DNA of 38,359 nt from CAYGJN01 sp964350135 (GCA_964350135.1 CAYGJN010000007.1:1-38359), one strand, 5' to 3'. Shown: positions 8,336-17,084, counted from the stretch's first letter. Made by a program: numbers and translations. Notes: a model not told the origin generated them from the sequence alone.

Positions 8336-9438
8336 GCAAATTTTTTACATTACAAGCACAAAGCGGAAAGGCCAGAGCAGGTCTTATTAAAACCGAGCAT
8401 GGAGAAATACAGACTCCTATTTTTATGCCTGTAGGCACACGGGCCTCTGTGAAGTCGCTTTGGCAAGAAGAGCTTGAAGAACTAGGTGCTCAAATTATTT
8501 TAGGCAATACTTATCATCTTTATCTGCGCCCAGGTCATGAACTGATTGCCCGTCTTGGTGGACTTCATAAGTTTATGAATTGGAAAAGGCCAATACTAAC
8601 TGATTCTGGTGGCTATCAAGTATTTTCTCTAAGTGATTTAAATAAAATATCTGAAGAAGGTGTTGAGTTTCGTTCTCATATAGATGGATCAAAACACTTT
8701 ATTGGGCCAGAAAAATCAATGGAAATTCAAAAAGCATTGGGCCCAGATATTGTTATGATGTTTGATGAATGCCCAGCACTTCCTTCAACAAAAGAAAAAC
8801 TAAGAATAAGTATGGAGCTCACTTTAAGATGGGCCAAAAGATGTGTGGATTATAAGCTTTCACCACACCAAAACCTCTTTGGAATTATTCAGGGTGGACT
8901 TGACCTTGATCTTCGCCTTGAATGCCTTGATCGCTTAGAGGAATTTAATTTACCAGGGCTAGCAATTGGTGGTCTAAGTGTAGGTGAGAAAAACGATGAA
9001 ATGAGAGAGCTCCTTGAAAGCTTTGCTTGTAAAATGCCCAAGGAAAAACCACGTTATCTTATGGGTGTGGGAAAGCCCCTTGATATTCTTCATGCTATTC
9101 GTGAAGGTGTTGATATGTTTGATTGCGTTCTTCCTACAAGAAATGCCCGAAATGGCCAGGCCTTAACTTCTCAAGGGCCAATAAATTTGAAAAATGAAAA
9201 ATTTAAAGAAGATATTGGACCAATTGATCCAAATTGTAGTTGCAAGGTTTGTAGCAATTATTCAAGGGCCTATGTGCGGCATCTTTACTCAGCTGGAGAG
9301 TATTTAGCTGGTCAGATGCTAAGTTTTCACAATCTTTCTTTCTATTTAAAGTTAGTAAGTGATGCGCGAAGCGCAATAATGTCGGATCAGTTTGACGAGT
9401 ACTATGAATCATTTTATAAATCTTACACTCAATCTTAG
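8332..9438 (+). CDS. tgt: Queuine/preQ1 tRNA-guanine transglycosylase
   Basis: 368 residues, normal length. It exchanges guanine-34 of GUN tRNAs for preQ1. It shows TDSGGYQVFSL, containing the substrate-binding Asp, MGVGKPLDILHAIREGVDMFDCVLPTR with the nucleophilic Asp, and the zinc site CSCKVCSNYSRAYVRHL. It overlaps queA by four bases, and yajC follows after 22 bases with its own ribosome-binding site (AGGAG). The queA-tgt-yajC-sec order is common in proteobacteria. Confidence 0.97.
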   Translation: MSKFFTLQAQSGKARAGLIKTEHGEIQTPIFMPVGTRASVKSLWQEELEELGAQIILGNTYHLYLRPGHELIARLGGLHKFMNWKRPILTDSGGYQVFSLSDLNKISEEGVEFRSHIDGSKHFIGPEKSMEIQKALGPDIVMMFDECPALPSTKEKLRISMELTLRWAKRCVDYKLSPHQNLFGIIQGGLDLDLRLECLDRLEEFNLPGLAIGGLSVGEKNDEMRELLESFACKMPKEKPRYLMGVGKPLDILHAIREGVDMFDCVLPTRNARNGQALTSQGPINLKNEKFKEDIGPIDPNCSCKVCSNYSRAYVRHLYSAGEYLAGQMLSFHNLSFYLKLVSDARSAIMSDQFDEYYESFYKSYTQS

Positions 9439-9460
9439 TTAAAACTTAATAGGAGTATAT

Positions 9461-9814
9461 ATGTCTTTTCTTTTTGCTAATGCACATGCCCAAGAAGCAA
9501 CTGGTACAGCTGCTAGTCAAGCACCAATGATGAATTTTATTCCATTTATTTTAGTATTTTTTGTTTTTTATTTTCTGATGATCAGACCTCAGAAAAAAAA
9601 GCTTGAACAAGAAAAGACTTTTCTTGGCGCTCTAAAAAAAGGTGACGAAGTTTATACTAAGTCTGGAATGATCGGCACGGTTGTTGGACTTACTGATACA
9701 GTCATTGATCTTGAGGTTGCTCAAGGAGTTAAGGTTAAACTTCTTAAGGGGCAGGTCGCAGATTTTGCTGATAAGCTTTTTAATAAAAACAAACCTGTTG
9801 AATCTAAGAAGTAA
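9461..9814 (+). CDS. yajC: Preprotein translocase subunit YajC
   Basis: 117 residues. A single membrane segment (NFIPFILVFFVFYFLMIRP) is followed by QKKKLEQEK and a small beta domain (GDEVYTKSGMIGTVVGL). YajC associates with SecDF at the inner membrane. An AGGAG ribosome-binding site lies just upstream. Its TAA shares one base with the ATG of tatA (TAATG), an arrangement that couples translation. Confidence 0.95.
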   Translation: MSFLFANAHAQEATGTAASQAPMMNFIPFILVFFVFYFLMIRPQKKKLEQEKTFLGALKKGDEVYTKSGMIGTVVGLTDTVIDLEVAQGVKVKLLKGQVADFADKLFNKNKPVESKK

Positions 9815-10041
9815 TGTTTGGCCTAGGCTTCGGCGAACTTTTACTTATTCTCGTTTTGGCCCTGTTATTTATAGGGCCAAAAAAACTTCCTGAGCTTGCA
9901 AGAAACCTTGGCAAAGGTATCCGCGAGTTTCAAAAAGCAAAAGATGATGTAATGGATCAGGTTCACAAGATCGATGAATCTGAAAATAAAATTGCAGAAG
10001 AAGATAGCATTAATAAAGAAAACCCTTCTCCTAAGGTTTGA
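9814..10041 (+). CDS. tatA: Sec-independent translocase TatA/TatB-type protein
   Basis: 75 residues. It has the hallmark short N-terminal membrane helix with FGxGE (MFGLGFGELLLILVLALLF), the hinge IGPKKLPELARNLG, an amphipathic helix (GKGIREFQKAKDD) and an acidic tail. It forms the pore-type component of twin-arginine transport. Only one such gene is present here, so it could serve as TatA or as TatB; length favours TatA. It is translationally coupled to yajC. Confidence 0.9.
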   Translation: MFGLGFGELLLILVLALLFIGPKKLPELARNLGKGIREFQKAKDDVMDQVHKIDESENKIAEEDSINKENPSPKV

Positions 10042-10106
10042 TAAAGCCACACAGTTAGCTTAAAATCGTTAAGTTATCGTTGAATTTCCCCAAATAAGGA
10101 TTATCT

Positions 10107-11810
10107 ATGAAAAAAAGTTGGTGGTTGCGCTTTTGTATAATGCTGTTTCTTGCAGGCATAGCGGCTATGACTATTATCCCTACGTTTACAGATATCAAAG
10201 AAGAGTCTTCTTATCCTGTGAAATCTAAAATTAATCTAGGCCTTGACCTTCAAGGTGGTCTGTATATGGTTCTTGGGATTGATTTTAATAATGTTTATAG
10301 AGATGAAGTTAAAGGTTTTGGACCCAAGCTTAATTTTCTTTTAGAAGAAAATGAAATCATTTCAAATACTGGGGCTTTTAATGCCGAACAAATTGATGAT
10401 CCGAAAATTGAAATTATTATCAATAATCCAGCTCAACTAGAAGTTGCTAAAGAAAAAATCCGTGAAAGTTATAGAACTATTATTCGTTTAACTCACGAAA
10501 CTGCAAATAGCTTAGAGTACGGGCTTCTCCCAACTTATAAAGCAAGTATTACTGATCAAGCAGTTACAAAATCAATTGAAGTAGTAAGAAATAGGATTGA
10601 TGAATTCGGTGTAACTGAACCAGAAATTATTTCACTAGGTGAAGATCGAATTGTTATTCAACTTCCAGGTGTTAGAGATATTGATAGGGCCAAAGAGTTA
10701 ATAGGAAAAACAGCTAAGCTTGAGTTTAAAATTGTTAACGATGAAGTAAATGCGACAACTATTAATACATGGTTAGCTAAGGCCCAAGAAGCTGGTATTG
10801 AGTATAAAAAAGGAGATAGGTTCTCTGAATATGTGAGAAACCTTAACAGTTTTCTAAAAGATGATATCCCTAAGGGGTGGATGCTTACATTCCAAAAGAA
10901 AATTAATAATAAGGGGGATATTACTGAACAGACTCCTTATGTTGTTGAAGAAGTTGCAAAGCTTACAGGTGATGAGCTACAAGACGCTTCAACTCAAGTT
11001 GATCAACAAGAGAATAAGCCTTTTGTTTCGATGGTTTTTAAGTCCAATGGAGCTAAGCTTTTTGAAAATATTACGGGAGATAATATTGGAAAAAGAATGG
11101 CGGTCTTACTCGATGGGAATGTTTATACTGCCCCTAATATTAATAGTAGAATTGCAGGTGGCCGTGCTCAAATTACTTTAGGCTATGGAACCTTTGAACA
11201 GCTTATGCAACAAGCTCGAGATATTTCATTAGTTTTAAGGGCCGGTGCACTTCCTGTTGAACTGGAATTTCAAGAGCAACGTGTGGTTGGTGCAAGTCTT
11301 GGTGCTGATGCTATTGAAAGAGCAGAAGTTGCCTCAGTCATTGGATCTATTCTCGTTCTTTTATTTATATTTATTTATTATAGAGTCTCAGGCATGTTTG
11401 CCATTTTTACACTTGTATTAAACGTTGTTTTTGTACTTGCTTGTCTTGTGGCCTTTGAAGCGACACTAACTCTGCCAGGGATTGCTGGGATTGCACTAAC
11501 GGTTGGGATGGCAGTTGATGCAAATATTATTATTTATGAACGGATTCGAGAGGAATATTTGCGAAAGAAAAATGCCTTTGAAGCTGTAGAGAGTGGATTT
11601 AATCATGCTTTTTGGACAATCATCGATGCCAATATAACAACTGCTTTAGCAGGACTTATGCTTTTAAATTTTGGAACTGGTCCTATTAGAGGTTTTGCGG
11701 TGACATTACTCATTGGTATTTTTGCAACAGTTTATACTTCATACTTTGTATCTCGAATGCTTTTTGAGTTTTACATGAATAGAGTTGAAGGTAAGAAGTT
11801 AAGTATTTAA
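10107..11810 (+). CDS. secD: Protein translocase subunit SecD
   Basis: 567 residues. SecD is the RND-like subunit that uses the proton gradient to pull preproteins through SecYEG. It has an N-terminal membrane segment, the signature LGLDLQGGLYMVLGIDF near residue 50, a periplasmic domain (VRNRIDEFGVTEPEI), and a C-terminal membrane domain with ALTVGMAVDANIIIYERIREE, which includes the conserved Asp/Arg motif. secF follows after 9 bases. The length is somewhat shorter than E. coli SecD but within the family range. Confidence 0.97.
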   Translation: MKKSWWLRFCIMLFLAGIAAMTIIPTFTDIKEESSYPVKSKINLGLDLQGGLYMVLGIDFNNVYRDEVKGFGPKLNFLLEENEIISNTGAFNAEQIDDPKIEIIINNPAQLEVAKEKIRESYRTIIRLTHETANSLEYGLLPTYKASITDQAVTKSIEVVRNRIDEFGVTEPEIISLGEDRIVIQLPGVRDIDRAKELIGKTAKLEFKIVNDEVNATTINTWLAKAQEAGIEYKKGDRFSEYVRNLNSFLKDDIPKGWMLTFQKKINNKGDITEQTPYVVEEVAKLTGDELQDASTQVDQQENKPFVSMVFKSNGAKLFENITGDNIGKRMAVLLDGNVYTAPNINSRIAGGRAQITLGYGTFEQLMQQARDISLVLRAGALPVELEFQEQRVVGASLGADAIERAEVASVIGSILVLLFIFIYYRVSGMFAIFTLVLNVVFVLACLVAFEATLTLPGIAGIALTVGMAVDANIIIYERIREEYLRKKNAFEAVESGFNHAFWTIIDANITTALAGLMLLNFGTGPIRGFAVTLLIGIFATVYTSYFVSRMLFEFYMNRVEGKKLSI

Positions 11811-11819
11811 GGGGATCAT

Positions 11820-12737
11820 ATGTTTCAAATAATAAAGCCTGGCACTAAGTTTAATTTCTCTAAGTATTTTGGTTTAACGACGACCATATCATTGGTTCTT
11901 GTTTTAGGTTCTCTTTATTTAGTTTTAGGCCATGGCCTAAACTATGGAGTTGATTTTAGAGGTGGAGCTGAAATTCAAGTAGGCTTTACAGAGCCTGTTG
12001 AGTTGAATGATCTTCGATCAGAGTTAACAAAGTCAGGGTTTAAAGGTGTAAGTGTACAAACAATGGGCGAGGAGGGTGTAAATGACTATCTTATTAAAGT
12101 TCAGGCCGATCAGGATAATCTCAACCAAGTCACAGAGGATATTCAAACGTTATTGGCACAAAAATTTTCAAGCTTAAATAAAGACAGATTTAAAATTGAT
12201 ATTGTTGGCCCTAAAGCTGGTGCTGAGCTCAGGTCTGCAGGGTTTCAAGCAATGCTTTGGGCGCTTCTTGCAATATTTGTTTATATAGGTCTTCGCTTTG
12301 ATATAAAGTACTCACCAGGAGCCATTATTGCTCTTTCTCATGATGTTTTAATCATTCTTGGGATCTTTGCTATGACTGATCGTGAGTTCACATTACAAAT
12401 TGTTGCAGCATTATTGGCAGTCATTGGATATTCAGTAAACGATACAGTTGTTGTGTATGATCGAGTTCGTGAACATGAGGAGAAATATGCAGGCAAATCT
12501 CTTGTAGAGCATATTAATAATGCCATTAGTGAAACGCTTTCTCGTACAATACTAACTTCAAGTACAACACTTTTTGTTTCCGTTGCTATGTTTTCATATG
12601 GTGGTGGAGCTATTCATGATTTCTTTTTTGCTATCTCAATGGGGGTTATTATTGGTACATACTCCTCAATTTATGTAGCAGCACCAGTGACTCTTTTCTT
12701 TGATAAATTGAAAGCAAATAAAAAGGCTGTGGCCTAA
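11820..12737 (+). CDS. secF: Protein translocase subunit SecF
   Basis: 305 residues. SecF is the second half of the SecDF motor, with the N-terminal LNYGVDFRGGAEIQV signature, five further membrane segments and the motif GYSVNDTVVVYDRVREH. An AAGGGGATC ribosome-binding region precedes the ATG. A stable hairpin terminator 43 bases after the stop ends the transcription unit. Confidence 0.97.
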   Translation: MFQIIKPGTKFNFSKYFGLTTTISLVLVLGSLYLVLGHGLNYGVDFRGGAEIQVGFTEPVELNDLRSELTKSGFKGVSVQTMGEEGVNDYLIKVQADQDNLNQVTEDIQTLLAQKFSSLNKDRFKIDIVGPKAGAELRSAGFQAMLWALLAIFVYIGLRFDIKYSPGAIIALSHDVLIILGIFAMTDREFTLQIVAALLAVIGYSVNDTVVVYDRVREHEEKYAGKSLVEHINNAISETLSRTILTSSTTLFVSVAMFSYGGGAIHDFFFAISMGVIIGTYSSIYVAAPVTLFFDKLKANKKAVA

Positions 12738-12780
12738 AACCATTTTTCTCAGTTAATTTTATAATAAAATCAGACACTTA

Positions 12781-12814
12781 TATGCCGAGGGAATTATTTC
12801 CCTTGGTATATTTT
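12781..12814 (+). terminator. Rho-independent-like terminator after secF
   Basis: Bases 12781-12793 pair with 12798-12810 around a TTAT loop (13 base pairs including two G-U pairs; core GGGAA/TTTCC). A short TTTT at 12811-12814 follows. The position just after secF fits the end of the sec operon. Confidence 0.6.
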
Positions 12815-12844
12815 AGACAAATAAATTCTCTTTCGAGTTATAAT
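12814..12844 (+). promoter_or_regulatory. Candidate promoter for the HU/IHF gene
   Basis: TAGACA at 12814-12819 and TATAAT at 12839-12844 with a 19-base spacer. The -10 is perfect; the spacing is 1-2 bases longer than ideal. The leader to the ATG would be about 65 bases. Confidence 0.4.
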
Positions 12845-12915
12845 ATTATTAAGCAGTTAGCATTCATACCGATAAGGTAACTACCTGATATTAAATCTAG
12901 GCAGGAGAACCGCAA

Positions 12916-13221
12916 ATGACCAAGGCAGACTTAATTACGGCCATCGAAAAATCAGCAAATCTACCACATAAACAGGCAGAGCTTGTGGTGAATATTTGTT
13001 TTGAAAGCATGATTAGATCACTTTTTGATGATGACCGAATTGAAATTAGAGGATTTGGCTCTTTTGCAAACCGTAACTACAAGGCTTATGAAGGAAGAAA
13101 CCCAAAGACTGGAAAGGTCGTTAAGGTTGATCCTAAAAAAGTCCCATTTTTTAAAGTAGGTAAAGAACTTAAAGAAATGGTAGATGCGGGCAAAGACAAA
13201 TACGTTATTAGAGAAGCTTAA
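12916..13221 (+). CDS. HU/IHF-family DNA-bending protein (IHF-beta-like)
   Basis: 101 residues, a standard DNABII histone-like protein. The dimerisation helices (MTKADLITAIEKSANLPHKQAEL) come first, then DRIEIRGFGSFANRNYKA, the DNA-inserting arm GRNPKTGKVV with its tip proline, and the closing PFFKVGKELKEMV. The FGSF..R and GRNPKTG pattern resembles IHF-beta more than HU, but one gene alone cannot settle this. It bends DNA and organises the nucleoid. A GGAGAA ribosome-binding site precedes the ATG. The stop overlaps the convergent ABC-F gene in a shared TTAA. Confidence 0.92.
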   Translation: MTKADLITAIEKSANLPHKQAELVVNICFESMIRSLFDDDRIEIRGFGSFANRNYKAYEGRNPKTGKVVKVDPKKVPFFKVGKELKEMVDAGKDKYVIREA

Positions 13222-14837
13222 GCATTCTTTTTGCTTAAGTAGTAATCGTAATTTCCAGGATAAATCTGAACTTTGTTTTGATCTACTTCGTAGACTTTTT
13301 CGGAGAGCTCTCTTAGAAAATGCCTGTCATGGCTTACAAATATTATTGTTCCCTCAAAATTCTTAAGGGCCGTTAATAGGACTTCTCTAGAGGCAATATC
13401 CAAATGGTTCGTAGGCTCATCTAGAACAAGTAAATTATTATTTTGAGAAAGAAGAACAGCTAGGATAAGTCTGCTTTTTTCTCCACCTGAAAGATATTTC
13501 ACTTTCTTTTTTACATCATCACCACGAAATAAAAAAGCTGCTAAGAGATTTCTGAGAAAGCCGTCACTGGCATTTGGTAGTGATCCTTGAACTTCATCAA
13601 TAACAGTGCTCTCAGGGTTAAGAACATCGAAAGAGTACTGAGAAAAATAACCCATTTTAATACTAGGCCCTATTTCAATACTGCCATCACTTGGATCAGT
13701 TTGCTTGCAAATAAGTTTTAAAAGAGTTGATTTACCTGCACCGTTGATTCCCACAACAGAGATTTTATCAAGACGTTTTACAATGGTTGAAAGATCGGAA
13801 AAGACTTGAAGATCACTTCCATCAGGCTTTTTCCAGTTCTTTGAAAGGTTTTTAACCACCACTACATCATCACCACCTCTGGGAGGTGTTTTAAATTCAA
13901 AATCAATAGTTTCAACTTCAGGTGGAATTTCAACACGTTCAATTTTTTCAAGTTTTTTAACTCTAGACTGGACTTGAGAGGCATGGGAGGCTCTTGCTTT
14001 AAAACGAGCAATAAAATCTTCATCTTTTGCAATACTATCTTGTTGTTTTTTAAATTCAGAGAGAAGTTGTTTCTTTCTAACTTCTTTATCTTTTTCGTAG
14101 AAATCATAATTTCCAGAGTAGACTGTGACTTTTTTATGATTAATCTCAACAGTCTTCTTGCAAATTTGATTCATAAAATAACGATCGTGAGTGGTCATAA
14201 AGATAGCACCCTCAAATTCTTGCAACCAAGACTCTAACCAGAGAATAGTCTCCATATCAAGATAGTTTGTTGGCTCGTCCATAATAATAAGATCAGGCTT
14301 CATAACAAGAACTTTTGCAAGGGCAACACGCATTTTCCATCCACCACTAAATTCTTCAATCATTTTATGGTGATCAGAGGGAAGAATACCTAGACCTGTA
14401 AGAACTTCTTCGGCCCTTGTTTCAAGGTCATAACCGCCACGTTTTTCAAATTCGGTTTGCACATCACCCATCGAAATTAATATCTCATTCATTTTGTCTG
14501 GATCTAGAGATGGGTTTGCAAGCTCTATTTCGAAGTGATGAAGCTTGGCCTGAAGTTTTTTAATTTTTTGGTCACCGCTTAAAACAACTTGAAGAGCAGT
14601 AAGTCCTTTCATTTCACCTACATTTTGAGAAAAATAGGCCATTCGACTTTTGCTAGGAAAGCTTATTTGTCCTTCGTAGGTATTGTCCTCACCAATGATC
14701 ATGCGAAATAATGTTGTCTTACCTGTACCGTTAGGACCAACTAGACCTACTTTTTCACCAGGATAAATTTGAAGATTAACATCTTTATAAAGTGTTTCTC
14801 CTCCTTGAATTTTGGACAGGTTTGAAATATTGAGCAT
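13218..14837 (-). CDS. ABC-F family ATPase (ribosome-associated type)
   Basis: 539 residues with two complete ATPase domains and no membrane segment. Walker A motifs are GPNGTGKTT and GINGAGKST; signatures are FSGGWKMR and LSGGEKSR; Walker B motifs are LIIMDEPTNYLD and LLVLDEPTNHLD, each followed by a TTHDR or SHDR switch. A charged linker (KEVRKKQLLSEFKKQQDS) separates the domains. ABC-F proteins bind the ribosomal E site and rescue or regulate translation; the length is typical of the Uup/YbiT-like members. The subfamily is not assigned. It is convergent with the HU/IHF gene, sharing four bases (TTAA). Confidence 0.93.
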   Translation of the reverse strand: MLNISNLSKIQGGETLYKDVNLQIYPGEKVGLVGPNGTGKTTLFRMIIGEDNTYEGQISFPSKSRMAYFSQNVGEMKGLTALQVVLSGDQKIKKLQAKLHHFEIELANPSLDPDKMNEILISMGDVQTEFEKRGGYDLETRAEEVLTGLGILPSDHHKMIEEFSGGWKMRVALAKVLVMKPDLIIMDEPTNYLDMETILWLESWLQEFEGAIFMTTHDRYFMNQICKKTVEINHKKVTVYSGNYDFYEKDKEVRKKQLLSEFKKQQDSIAKDEDFIARFKARASHASQVQSRVKKLEKIERVEIPPEVETIDFEFKTPPRGGDDVVVVKNLSKNWKKPDGSDLQVFSDLSTIVKRLDKISVVGINGAGKSTLLKLICKQTDPSDGSIEIGPSIKMGYFSQYSFDVLNPESTVIDEVQGSLPNASDGFLRNLLAAFLFRGDDVKKKVKYLSGGEKSRLILAVLLSQNNNLLVLDEPTNHLDIASREVLLTALKNFEGTIIFVSHDRHFLRELSEKVYEVDQNKVQIYPGNYDYYLSKKNA

Positions 14838-14848
14838 ATAAAACTGGC

Positions 14849-14992
14849 TTAGTCCTGCTTTGTTTTAACAGGCTTAGTTTCACTTGTTTCAGTAGAGGTT
14901 TTAGTCTTTTTCTTAGACCCATCACAGGCATAGGTCTGAGTTGAAACAGAAAAACAAAGGATTAGAAGGCATAAAAAGCTTAAAGATTTCAT
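14849..14992 (-). CDS. Very small secreted Lys/Thr-rich protein
   Basis: A 47-residue frame, MKSLSFLCLLILCFSVSTQT followed by YACDGSKKKTK and a Thr/Glu/Lys-rich tail. The first 22 residues form a good signal peptide ending YA, with Cys as the first mature residue. A weak lipobox is possible but the Tyr at -2 is unusual. GAGAG lies upstream of the ATG. It ends 11 bases before the ABC-F start and could be in the same leftward transcript. No family is known. Confidence 0.45.
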   Translation of the reverse strand: MKSLSFLCLLILCFSVSTQTYACDGSKKKTKTSTETSETKPVKTKQD

Positions 14993-15016
14993 AGAGCTCT
15001 CACATTAAAAGAAGGA

Positions 15017-15389
15017 TTAGAGAGACCTTTTTACCATAATTTGAAAGATATGAGCAATAATTGTAATTTCTTGGACATTTCTTTCAAGGCATTCATAAAA
15101 ATCTATAGGGCGTGCTTCATTAATAAGAATAACTTTCTCATTATCAGCAACAATAGAGTTGATTTTTTTAGTAAAGGGGGGGGACATGTCTTTCAAAGTT
15201 TAAAATACAAATTTTGGATTTGGCCCTAAGCTCTAGTCGTGTAGAGAAAATAATAAGGCCACTAAGTAAAAACTTTAAAAACATACCCAACCTCAGAATA
15301 CTGGCAACACCGATGGCATTGGCTTTAGGAGTATGTACAGCAGTTGATAAAGAGCCAATGAGTGCAAGAGAGAGAAGGAATCTTTTCAT
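15017..15389 (-). pseudogene. Small secreted protein gene interrupted at a C8 tract (frameshift)
   Basis: The ATG at 15389 has a clear ribosome-binding site (AAGGTGA) and opens a signal peptide (MKRFLLSLALIGSLSTAVHT, then PKANA). A hydrophobic stretch GMFLKFLLSGLIIF follows. The frame hits a run of eight Cs on the coding strand (15176-15183) and stops three codons later. Dropping one C restores an open frame (PPFTKKINSIVADNEKVILI, then NEARPIDFYECLERNVQ) to a TAA at 15017, giving about 123 residues. Such a tract is rare in this AT-rich sequence. It may be a sequence error, a recent mutation or a phase-variable switch. Function is unknown. Confidence 0.55.
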
Positions 15390-15511
15390 AAATTCACCTT
15401 TGTTAGAGAGTTCCAATTGATTGATGGATAGTGCAATAGCTCTAAAATAGGTCAGCTTAGAAATAAAAATCGATAATATGGATGGAACGGCCGCGCCAGC
15501 AAGCTCAGTTT

Positions 15512-16657
15512 CTAGAAATTGTCCTTTTCAATAAGACTTGAATCAGTAATATAAACATCTAGCTTTTTAGCCTTCGGATTATTTGATCCAAATTGAGAGA
15601 CTAATTTTTTATCTTTATTCCAAATTGAGATTTGAAACAAAGAGGCATCAACTACATGATCAGTTGATCTTTGATGAGCACAAAAATCCCCTTCTGAGTG
15701 CAAATAATCCCATTGAATGGAGAAATGCTTTGCTTTTGGCTTTATCGAAAAAACCTTCACCCTAAGGAGTTCTGCTAGTTGCAAATCAGTTAACTTATTA
15801 ACAACTTCATCAAGAGTATAATGACTTGAAGCTGATGTATCGACTTCCGTTATCCCCTCTAAAAGACTTCTATAAAGATAAATAGCATCAGAAACGAGAT
15901 ATATCTTTAAGTTCTGAGTATTTTTAGAATGATAAATACTGCTTCTTAAAGCATCACAGAGGCAACGACCAAGATTTCCGCCAGCAAGATATAATTCATT
16001 TAGATCAGAAAATTTTATTTCATGCGCGCCAGATGAAGAAATATAAGTACTATCTACTTGGTCCGCTTGAACGATATATTGTGCTTGTCTTCTTTGACTA
16101 AAGTCAGCTGATTTTTTATCCATTACTAGTATTGAGTATATTGATAGATCTTTTGATAAATCAACCAATTTATTCAGACCTTCAAGCTGAGCTTTGCCAA
16201 AAAAATATTTGCTTGGATGAATATAAACTAATACTTTTTGGTTTAAAACGATTCTTTCACTAAGTGACTTCCTTGTGTCCCATTTACTGTAATAGCTTCC
16301 AAGGTCAAAACTTTCATACATTTCTTTTGGAATTTTAACCAAACTTTCATTTTTACATTCATTGATAATATGCGAGTTTGATGAACGAAAGTTTGGAGTA
16401 GTCATATTATTGTAGCCGCGGGTGAAGTATTCTGATGCTTCTTGTTGGAAAGATGCAGAATATTCTGGAGCATATGAATACTGCATCCATACATAATTGC
16501 TATCTTGGTTGAATTTATGGAAATCAAGTTGAGCTTCATATGAAACTATACATTTTTCTCCACTTAGATTTATTGTCTCAAAACTTGAGCTGCTTATTAT
16601 TGAGTATGAGTAAGTATAGCAGGACAAAGTGAGTAAGACTAAGGCATAGAGTTTCAT
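15512..16657 (-). CDS. Secreted protein, unknown function
   Basis: 381 residues with a signal peptide (MKLYALVLLTLSCYTYSYS). The mature part carries scattered cysteines (GEKCIVSYE, INECKNE, GRCLCDALR, GDFCAHQR) and a central stretch resembling an alpha/beta fold (VLVYIHPSKYFFG, then IYSILVMDKKSADF, then LKIYLVSDAIYLYRSL), which loosely recalls von Willebrand A-like domains. No metal-site motif DxSxS is present, so that is not claimed. The region upstream is non-coding and holds a dispersed repeat. Confidence 0.6.
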   Translation of the reverse strand: MKLYALVLLTLSCYTYSYSIISSSSFETINLSGEKCIVSYEAQLDFHKFNQDSNYVWMQYSYAPEYSASFQQEASEYFTRGYNNMTTPNFRSSNSHIINECKNESLVKIPKEMYESFDLGSYYSKWDTRKSLSERIVLNQKVLVYIHPSKYFFGKAQLEGLNKLVDLSKDLSIYSILVMDKKSADFSQRRQAQYIVQADQVDSTYISSSGAHEIKFSDLNELYLAGGNLGRCLCDALRSSIYHSKNTQNLKIYLVSDAIYLYRSLLEGITEVDTSASSHYTLDEVVNKLTDLQLAELLRVKVFSIKPKAKHFSIQWDYLHSEGDFCAHQRSTDHVVDASLFQISIWNKDKKLVSQFGSNNPKAKKLDVYITDSSLIEKDNF

Positions 16658-16762
16658 AAACCAAGTCTATCTCTTTACAGTAATCGTTCAATTTTAGTTG
16701 TAATTTTTACTCAATATAAGCAGTCTAAAAAAGGTCTTTGCATAAGACAGTTTTTTCGCTGG

Positions 16763-16818
16763 CGTGAAACTTCAAATCCTCATCCTACAATTTTCCCGAG
16801 ACAGGCCCTTTAAAATTT
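16763..16818. repeat. Dispersed repeat, copy 1
   Basis: A 56-base stretch starting CGTGAAACTTCAAATCCTCA matches 25509-25564 at all but about three positions. The two copies are 8.7 kb apart and both lie in non-coding DNA. The family is not recognised. Confidence 0.85.
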
Positions 16819-16840
16819 GAATGTGTGAATTAGCATCCTT

Positions 16841-16928
16841 CGGACAGGCACCAAACTGCTCCTGCAGTTTGTCGGCGGCTTACAGCCACCTGGGACAAAC
16901 CCAGCAACTACCTTGGAAGTTAGTGTCC
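16841..16928. ncRNA. Candidate structured RNA or folded DNA element
   Basis: This 88-base block is clearly more GC-rich than its surroundings and folds as a closed multi-hairpin. GGACA (16842-16846) pairs with TGTCC (16924-16928) around three hairpins: CAAACTGC/GCAGTTTG with TCCT loop (16852-16871), GGCGGC/GCCACC with one mismatch (16874-16890), and CTGGG/CCCAG with ACAAA loop (16890-16904, sharing one base with the previous). A weaker AACT/AGTT follows. Strand is undetermined and no known RNA family is recognised. Confidence 0.35.
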
Positions 16929-17084
16929 AACTCGATTTTCGTTATTTTAACTAGTTAGCTGTTTTACTCAGGAGGAGGGCTGTGTAAAGAGTACATAGCA
17001 AAAGCATGAACTGATAACTATAAAGTATGATTGTAGAAGGTTATGAATATTAAGCATAGCCTTAGTCTTGTGAAGTTTAGTTGT

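Larger units (their letters stand above)
16658..17084. other. 427-base non-coding stretch
   Basis: No plausible gene is seen on either strand. The stretch holds a copy of a dispersed repeat (16763-16818) followed by a GC-rich block with several hairpins (16841-16928), then AT-rich sequence up to the stop of the HPt gene. Confidence 0.7.

Noticed and set aside
12855..12880. FliA-type promoter (TTAA, 15 bases, ACCGATAA) before the HU/IHF gene
   Set aside because: The -35 match is weak and a sigma-70-type TATAAT lies nearby; similar CCGATAAG strings occur inside a coding region at about 1303 and as a ribosome-binding region at 35111.
15041..15229. 62-codon forward open frame
   Set aside because: Antisense to the frameshifted secreted-protein gene and without supporting signals.
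16841..16928. Integron attC site, tRNA or SRP RNA
   Set aside because: No matching core sites, no cloverleaf with an anticodon arm, and no SRP apical loop; left as an unassigned structured block.
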